Shown: one piece after another, positions 31,668 to 36,325 of the stretch
How the letters are laid out: the number at the start of each line of letters is the position of its first letter
How positions within the stretch are numbered: the first letter of the stretch is position 1
The notes under the pieces: model-generated
The model's database searches: none
The model's input: only the letters and a program-made list of their open reading frames with translations
Told to the model about the DNA's origin: nothing
Made by a program: the position numbers and the translations under genes
NCBI GenBank assembly: GCA_016875225.1
Contig: VGRW01000033.1
Coordinates: 1-36,325, forward strand
DNA from: Deltaproteobacteria bacterium
Lineage (GTDB): Bacteria > Myxococcota_A > UBA9160 > SZUA-336
DNA: 36,325 nucleotides
Direction of reading: 5' to 3'

Positions 31668-32405
31668 ATGAGCGCGAGGATCGAGGCGCGGAATGTCTCG
31701 AAACGGTTCGGCGGGGTCGTCGCGCTCGACGATCTCTCGCTCGACGTCGCACCGGGCGAGGTCTTCGGGCTGATCGGGCCCAACGGCGCGGGCAAGACCA
31801 CCTTCATCCGAATCCTGACCGGCTTCTGGCTCGCCTCCGAGGGCGACGTGCGCCTCGATGGCGTCTCGGTCACGCGCGATCGCTTCCGAGTCCAGGCGCG
31901 GCTGGGCTACGCCTGCGAGCAGCCGAAGCTGTACGCCGACCACAGCGTCGACGCGTTCCTGCGCTTCGTGGGCGGGCTGCGCGGACTGCACGGCGCGGGT
32001 CTGCGCGGGGCGATCGGCCGCTCGATCGAGCGCATGGGGCTCGAGCCGGTGCGCGGCCGGCGGATCGGCGTGCTCTCGAAGGGTTTCCGCCAGCGAGTCG
32101 CGCTCGCGCAGGCGCTGCTGCACGATCCCCCGCTCCTCGTCGTCGACGAGCCCACCGTCGGGCTCGATCCAGCGCAGCAGATCGAGCTGCGCCGCATCCT
32201 CTCGGGCCTGCGCGGCACGCACACGGTGCTGCTCTGCACCCACCAGCTGCACGAAGCCGAGGCGATCTGCGACCGCGTGGCGCTGCTCGATCGCGGCCGG
32301 CTGGCCGCGATCGCGACCGCCGAGGAGATTCGCGCGGGCGCGGGCCTGGAGGCGCTCTTTCTCGCGCGCGTCGGCCGGAGCGCGCAAGCGGAGCCCGCCA
32401 CGTGA
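31668..32405 (+). CDS. ABC transporter ATPase, GldA/CcmA-like
   Basis: This 245-residue ABC ATPase has Walker A GPNGAGKTT near residue 38, signature LSKGFRQR, Walker B LLVVDEPT and the H-loop LLCTHQLHEAE. It ends without an extra domain. It is coupled by a GTGA overlap to an ABC-2 type permease, followed by a GldG-like protein, the arrangement of GldA-GldF-GldG transporters. These were first tied to gliding in Bacteroidota but are widespread in non-gliding bacteria, where the cargo is unknown. The ATG at 31668 gives the usual start before the MSARIEARNVSKRFGG strand; the ribosome-binding site is only weakly purine-rich. Confidence 0.94.
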   Translation: MSARIEARNVSKRFGGVVALDDLSLDVAPGEVFGLIGPNGAGKTTFIRILTGFWLASEGDVRLDGVSVTRDRFRVQARLGYACEQPKLYADHSVDAFLRFVGGLRGLHGAGLRGAIGRSIERMGLEPVRGRRIGVLSKGFRQRVALAQALLHDPPLLVVDEPTVGLDPAQQIELRRILSGLRGTHTVLLCTHQLHEAEAICDRVALLDRGRLAAIATAEEIRAGAGLEALFLARVGRSAQAEPAT

Positions 32406-33166
32406 TCGGTCGCGTGCTCGCGCTCGCCCGGAAGGAGCTGCGCCAGCTCTTCGCGTCCCCGATCGCCTACGTGGTCGGGACCGCCTACGTCGCTCTCACC
32501 GGGATCTACTTCTTCCAGCACCTGGTCAGCTACAACCAGCTGCTCTTCGTCTACCAGTCCGAAGGGCTCGGCGGAGGCGGCTTCGACCAGGGAACGGTGC
32601 CGAGCCACATCAACGTGCTGAACGAGGTCTTCGTTCCGGCGGCCGACGACTTCGGGCTCTTCCTGCTCGTCGTGCTGCCGCTGGTGACGATGCGCGTCTT
32701 CGCGGAGGAGCGGGCAAGCGGCACCGACGAGCTCCTGCTCACCAGCGGCTTGCGCCCCTTCGAGGTCGCGCTCGCCAAGCACGCCGTCACGTACCTCTTC
32801 GTCGTGCTGCTGCTCGCCGCGAGCGCGATCTACCCGGCGGTGGTCGTCTCGCGCGCCGCCCTGGGCTTCGAGCACCTGATCGCGCTCTACGTCGGCCAGC
32901 TCCCCTGCTCGTCGTTCACCTCGAGTCAGATCGTCGCTGCGGTGCTGGGGTACTCGATTCCGTTCGTGCTGCTGGACTTCGCCTGGCTCTCGAACGCGGT
33001 GTCGGAGCCGGTCGCGCGCGCGCTGGGCGAGATCGCGCTGCTCGGCCACTACGGCTCGTTTCCGCGCGGCGTGATCGAGCTTCGCGAGGTGCTCTACTTC
33101 GCCTCGATCGCGTTCCTGGGCTGGCTCGCGTCGCTCACCGCGCTCGAGCTCGGAAGGGCGCGCTAG
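32402..33166 (+). CDS. ABC-2 type permease, GldF-like
   Basis: This 254-residue membrane protein has six hydrophobic segments (about 20-38, 83-101, 131-156, 165-215 as two, and 230-248). The N-terminus RVLALARKELRQLFASPIAYV and the FAEERASGTDELLLTSGLRPFEVALAKH segment are typical of ABC-2/GldF permeases. A Gly-rich loop with residues QSEGLGGGGFDQG lies on the outer side. The GTG at 32402 overlaps the ATPase stop, and the next gene starts directly after its TAG. It should form the membrane channel of the transporter. Confidence 0.92.
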   Translation: MIGRVLALARKELRQLFASPIAYVVGTAYVALTGIYFFQHLVSYNQLLFVYQSEGLGGGGFDQGTVPSHINVLNEVFVPAADDFGLFLLVVLPLVTMRVFAEERASGTDELLLTSGLRPFEVALAKHAVTYLFVVLLLAASAIYPAVVVSRAALGFEHLIALYVGQLPCSSFTSSQIVAAVLGYSIPFVLLDFAWLSNAVSEPVARALGEIALLGHYGSFPRGVIELREVLYFASIAFLGWLASLTALELGRAR

Positions 33167-34729
33167 ATGTCGCTGCTGCCGGCGGCGGGGCTGGTGATGA
33201 TCCTCGTCGGTGTCGCCTCGCACTACGCGACGCGTTCGCTTCAGGGCTTCTCGGCGTTCCCGGCCGCGAACGTCGCGCTCGGCATCGCGCTCGTGCTCGT
33301 CGGCGCGGCCGCACGAGCGCGCGCGTTCCGCGGCTTCTCGGGCGCGGCGTCGCGTCGCGTCGCACTTCGGGCGCTCGCGATCTTTGCCGCCGGCGCGATC
33401 GCGGCGATCGGGCTCGGCGTCGCATCGCGGAGCTGGACCGCCCGGCTCGATCTCACCGTCGATCGGCTCTACACGCTCTCGGATCAGACGCGATCTCTCT
33501 GTGCGGAGCTCGATCGGAGCGGAGCCGTCGCAATCGAGCTGGTCTTCTTCGAGGACGCGCTCCTCGCCAAGGACGCTCGCCTGCTCGTCGCGGCCTACGG
33601 CGCAGCGTGCCCGCGCGTCTCGATTCGAGACGCCAGCCGGAGCGAGCCGCCCGCGGGCGCACGCGCGCTCTACACCACCACCGCGACCACGGTGATCGCC
33701 TGTCGCGGCGGGGTCTGCGACCCGGTCGGCTACCCGTCCGAGCGCAACATCACGGCGGCCCTGCTCCGGCTCTCGAGCGAGCGGTCGCCGCGCGTGTTCT
33801 TCCTGATCGGGCACGGCGAGGTCGACCTCGCCAGCGAGAGCGACGGCGGCTACTCGGGCCTGGCCGCGCTTCTGCGCGACCAGGGTTTCGACGTGCGCGC
33901 GCTCGTCGGCCCGGCCGCGGCCGAGGGCCCCGCAGGAGCGGACGTCCTGATCGCCGCCGCACCGGAGCGCGATCTGCTCCCCGAGGAGATCGCGCTTCTC
34001 GACCGCTGGCTCGAGTCGGGCGGGCGAATGCTCGTGCTCGCCGAGCCGGGTCTGCGCTCGAACCTCTACTCGGACCTGCTACTGCGCTGGGGCTTCGATC
34101 TGGAGGACGGCGTGATCGTCGACGCGGCGGCGAGCCCGCTGCTGGAGAATCCCTCGCCGCTGAATCTGCTGGTTCACCTCTTCGCGCCGTACCACCCGGT
34201 CTCGCGCACGCTCTCGCGCCGCACGATGGTATTGATGCCGACCACGCGCCCGGTCGCGCTCGCGCGCAAGCCGCAGCCCGATGACCGACTCGAGCGGATC
34301 GCGTTCGCGACCGAACGCGCGCGCGTCGATCACGACCTCACGCGCGCCCTCGCCGGCCGGAGCCCGGCGCGATCGGACGCGGCGATCGGAGAGCCTGCGG
34401 TCGCGGCCGCCGGCAGCTACCCGCGCGGCGGCACCGGCGCGGCCGGAGAAGCCTCCGCCGCGGAAGCGCGGATCGTCGTGATCGGCGATCGCGACTTCGC
34501 CTCGAATCGCCTGATCGGTGCGCTCTACAACCGCGACCTGTTGCTGAACGCCGCGCGCTGGCTCGCCTCCGACGAGTCGCGCATCGCGCTGACCGACAAG
34601 GCGTGGACGCCGAACCAGGATCCGCTCACGCTGCAGCAGACCGTCGCCTACTTCTACTTCCTCGCCTTCGCCCTGCCCGAGGCGCTGCTCCTGCTCGGAA
34701 TCTACGCTTGGTGGCGCCAGCGCGCCTGA
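33167..34729 (+). CDS. GldG-like ABC transporter auxiliary protein
   Basis: This 520-residue protein has hydrophobic helices near 5-22, 32-48 and 66-84, a large soluble domain (about 90-490) and a C-terminal membrane helix (YFYFLAFALPEALLLLGIYAWW). The soluble part holds the GldG/ABC-auxiliary pattern: LDLTVDRLYTLSDQTR, FFLIGHGEVDL, a ThuA/DUF4350-like stretch (ADVLIAAAPERDLLPEEIALLDRWLESGGRMLVLAEPG) and IGDRDFASN. It begins directly after the permease stop. Such proteins are anchored with the soluble domain outside and are thought to assist the exporter; the exact job is unknown. Confidence 0.9.
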   Translation: MSLLPAAGLVMILVGVASHYATRSLQGFSAFPAANVALGIALVLVGAAARARAFRGFSGAASRRVALRALAIFAAGAIAAIGLGVASRSWTARLDLTVDRLYTLSDQTRSLCAELDRSGAVAIELVFFEDALLAKDARLLVAAYGAACPRVSIRDASRSEPPAGARALYTTTATTVIACRGGVCDPVGYPSERNITAALLRLSSERSPRVFFLIGHGEVDLASESDGGYSGLAALLRDQGFDVRALVGPAAAEGPAGADVLIAAAPERDLLPEEIALLDRWLESGGRMLVLAEPGLRSNLYSDLLLRWGFDLEDGVIVDAAASPLLENPSPLNLLVHLFAPYHPVSRTLSRRTMVLMPTTRPVALARKPQPDDRLERIAFATERARVDHDLTRALAGRSPARSDAAIGEPAVAAAGSYPRGGTGAAGEASAAEARIVVIGDRDFASNRLIGALYNRDLLLNAARWLASDESRIALTDKAWTPNQDPLTLQQTVAYFYFLAFALPEALLLLGIYAWWRQRA

Positions 34730-34765
34730 GTTACCCTGCCGCGCGACTTCTCGAGGAGACCCGAT

Positions 34766-35488
34766 TTGAGATCGATCGCGCTTCTGGCCCTGTGCCTCGG
34801 ACTCGCCGGCTGCAATCCCGAGCAGGCGAAGGATCTCGCGGAGATCAAGTCGAAGCAGGACGAGATCCTGCAGCGCCTGACGGCGATCGAGGAGGGCCAG
34901 AAGAAGCTGCAGGCCGCGGCTCCGGCGCGGGCAGCTCGAGCGGAAGAGGACTTCGACAAGGCCTACACGATCGCGCTCGCAGGTTCCCCTGTGCGCGGCA
35001 AGGCGGACGCGCCCGTCACGATCGTCGAGTTCTCGGACTTCCAGTGCCCGTTCTGCGCCCGCTCCAAGCCGATCGTCGAGGGAGTGCTGGCGAAGTACCC
35101 GAACGACGTGAACTACGTCTTCAAGCACTTTCCTCTCAGCTTCCACGCCGCCGCGCGTCCCGCCGCGCTCGCCTCGATGGCGGCCCAGGAGCAGGGAAAG
35201 TTCTGGGAGATGCACGAAGTCCTGTTCGCCAACCAGCCGAGCCTCGACGCCGCGAAGCTGGACGAGTACGCCAAGCAGGCCGGGCTCGACGTCGCCCGCT
35301 TCAAGAAGGACCTCGAGGCGAAGAAGGCGGAGTACGACAAGCGCGTCGACGTCGAGCTCTCGCTCGGACAGAGCGTCGACGTGCGAGGAACGCCGACCCT
35401 GTACGTCGGCGGCAAGAAGGTCCGGGTGCGCACCGTCGAAGGCATGGGCGCGATGATCGAGGAGCAGCTGAAGAAGAAGGGCTCCTGA
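34766..35488 (+). CDS. DsbA-like thioredoxin-fold lipoprotein
   Basis: The 240-residue product starts at TTG 34766 behind GAGGAGA. Its lipobox is LAGC with Cys16, so it is probably a lipoprotein. A short coiled coil (about 22-50) leads to a DsbA-family thioredoxin fold with Cys94-Pro-Phe-Cys97 in FSDFQCPFCARS, FKHFPLSFH and the cis-Pro loop VRGTPTLYVGGKK. It should catalyse disulfide exchange in the envelope. The residue after cis-Pro and the CPFC site resemble the DsbA/BdbD group. It lies 36 bases after the GldG-like gene, so it may share its transcript, and it converges with the DUF1499 gene. Confidence 0.92.
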   Translation: MRSIALLALCLGLAGCNPEQAKDLAEIKSKQDEILQRLTAIEEGQKKLQAAAPARAARAEEDFDKAYTIALAGSPVRGKADAPVTIVEFSDFQCPFCARSKPIVEGVLAKYPNDVNYVFKHFPLSFHAAARPAALASMAAQEQGKFWEMHEVLFANQPSLDAAKLDEYAKQAGLDVARFKKDLEAKKAEYDKRVDVELSLGQSVDVRGTPTLYVGGKKVRVRTVEGMGAMIEEQLKKKGS

Positions 35489-35500
35489 AGCCGGACTTCG

Positions 35501-36208
35501 CTACTTCCCCAGCGCCTCGGAATAGGCGCGGATGCGTTTCGCGTTCACGCCCATGTCGCCGAGCCCGTCGCGTGAGCGCGAGCGCACGTCGACCCGCGAG
35601 CCCGCGGCGTCCGGTCGGACGCGGATCACGACGTCGTCCACGAAGTGGAAGACGCTCGAGGTGCCGGTGGCCTCGATCCGGCCGGTCGCGGCGTCGGCGC
35701 GCGTGACCTGCCAGCCGGGGAGAGACTCCGCCACCTGCCTCGCCCGATCGAAGGCCTGATCCGGCGGAAGTGCGAGCAGGATCGGCACGGCCTCGGGATA
35801 CGACTGCCGCTGCAGCTCGTCGAAATGCGCTCGCTGCTCCGCCCCCGGCTCCGGGCTCGTGCGCAGCGCCGCGAGCTCGGGCGCGAACTCGAGCCGGTCG
35901 ACGAGATCCGTCGACACGTCGTTCATCGTCGGCGTGCTCGAGAGGTTCACGGCGCCGAACGCGGGGATCGCGATCAGCAGCGGGACGATCGCCCCGCGCA
36001 GCGCGCGCGGCCGCCAGCTCTTGCCGGTCGAGCTTGCGAACGCGGCCGCGCCCGCCAGCGCGATGCCGAAGACCACGGAGGTGAGAACCGCGAGGAAGAC
36101 CAGCGTGAAGCCGAGGAAGGGCGTGAACACGCCGGTGAACGCTCCTCCCGTTCCGAGCACGATCAGCGTCACGATCACGTAGCTCGGCGCCATCCAGAGC
36201 CGTTCCAT
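35501..36208 (-). CDS. DUF1499 family membrane protein
   Basis: The 235-residue product has an N-terminal membrane region with hydrophobic segments near 9-30, 33-57 and 70-88. A soluble DUF1499 domain follows (about 110-235). The C-terminal pattern is the domain's hallmark: SLPGWQVTRADAATGRIEAT, FVDDVVIRVRP, SRVDVRSRSRDGLGDMGVNAKRIRAY. No biochemical function is established for the family. The ATG at 36208 follows GGAGGGG by seven bases, a strong start. It is divergent from the next plus-strand gene. Confidence 0.9.
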   Translation of the reverse strand: MERLWMAPSYVIVTLIVLGTGGAFTGVFTPFLGFTLVFLAVLTSVVFGIALAGAAAFASSTGKSWRPRALRGAIVPLLIAIPAFGAVNLSSTPTMNDVSTDLVDRLEFAPELAALRTSPEPGAEQRAHFDELQRQSYPEAVPILLALPPDQAFDRARQVAESLPGWQVTRADAATGRIEATGTSSVFHFVDDVVIRVRPDAAGSRVDVRSRSRDGLGDMGVNAKRIRAYSEALGK

Positions 36209-36267
36209 TTTCTCGCCCCTCCTGGCCGGCGATTCTACCCTGGGGCAAGCTGGCCCACGGAGGTTTC

Positions 36268-36325
36268 ATGTCGGCAGCCGACGAGCTCTGCGGTGCGCAT
36301 GGTCCGGCAGAGGACCACTCCGATC
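36268..36325 (+). CDS. Start of an unidentified gene (cut by window edge)
   Basis: GGAGG stands five bases before an ATG at 36268, and the frame stays open for 19 codons to the window edge (MSAADELCGAHGPAEDHSD). The site and its place divergent from a well-started gene suggest a real start. The peptide is too short to identify. Confidence 0.5.
   Translation, partial: MSAADELCGAHGPAEDHSD

Noticed and set aside
30228-32387. A 719-residue minus-strand frame across the acyl-CoA dehydrogenase and ABC ATPase
   Set aside because: It is out of frame with the real dehydrogenase and crosses two well-supported genes.

Overview
The window reads as chromosomal DNA of a very GC-rich Gram-negative bacterium of the old delta-proteobacterial type (Myxococcota, Binatota or relatives). 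LpxC shows that it makes lipid A. The organism guess rests on a NtrY-type sensor kinase, a textbook sigma-54 promoter, a giant tetratricopeptide protein, a membrane Ser/Thr kinase, an acyl-CoA/thiolase/OB-fold gene set and a multihaem cytochrome; no rRNA or other phylogenetic marker is present to settle it. Genes are packed tightly, with many 4-nt start/stop overlaps. I saw no tRNA, rRNA, CRISPR, insertion sequence or prophage, and no gene-free stretch longer than 300 bases.

Left part (1-10,320). A NtrY-like sensor kinase gene leaves the window at its left edge and is transcribed away from a 7.8-kb gene for an approximately 2,600-residue TPR protein. That gene converges with lpxC. In front of lpxC lie a perfect -24/-12 sigma-54 promoter and two 18-bp inverted repeats at enhancer-like distances.

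Minus-strand block (10,320-16,668). In transcription order this is yebC, ruvC, ruvA, ruvB, a TauE/SafE-type permease and a membrane-anchored TPR-Ser/Thr kinase, followed by lpxC under its own promoter. The ruv genes resolve Holliday junctions. The kinase may act on the envelope, because a membrane TPR protein next to lpxC recalls LapB, but that is inference.

Plus-strand block (16,806-23,064). An Hsp70-like protein without the usual lid is coupled to a J-domain protein. Next comes a DUF35 OB-fold/thiolase pair closed by a strong terminator, then a TetR regulator with a 23-bp operator, translationally coupled to an aldehyde dehydrogenase. A short minus-strand pair (XdhC-like and SufU/IscU-like) faces this block.

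Right part (24,375-36,325). A five-gene overlapping operon encodes a redoxin-redoxin-multihaem cytochrome fusion, a family-4 uracil-DNA glycosylase, a ceramidase-like exported protein, shikimate dehydrogenase and glutamate dehydrogenase. A convergent acyl-CoA dehydrogenase follows, then a Gld-type ABC transporter (ATPase, permease, GldG-like protein), a DsbA-like lipoprotein, a DUF1499 membrane protein on the minus strand, and the first codons of another plus-strand gene. Several promoters share a TTGACC-type -35 box. The most unusual items are the redoxin/cytochrome fusion, whose CPHC active site is also a haem-binding CxxCH, and the sigma-54-controlled lpxC next to the TPR kinase.
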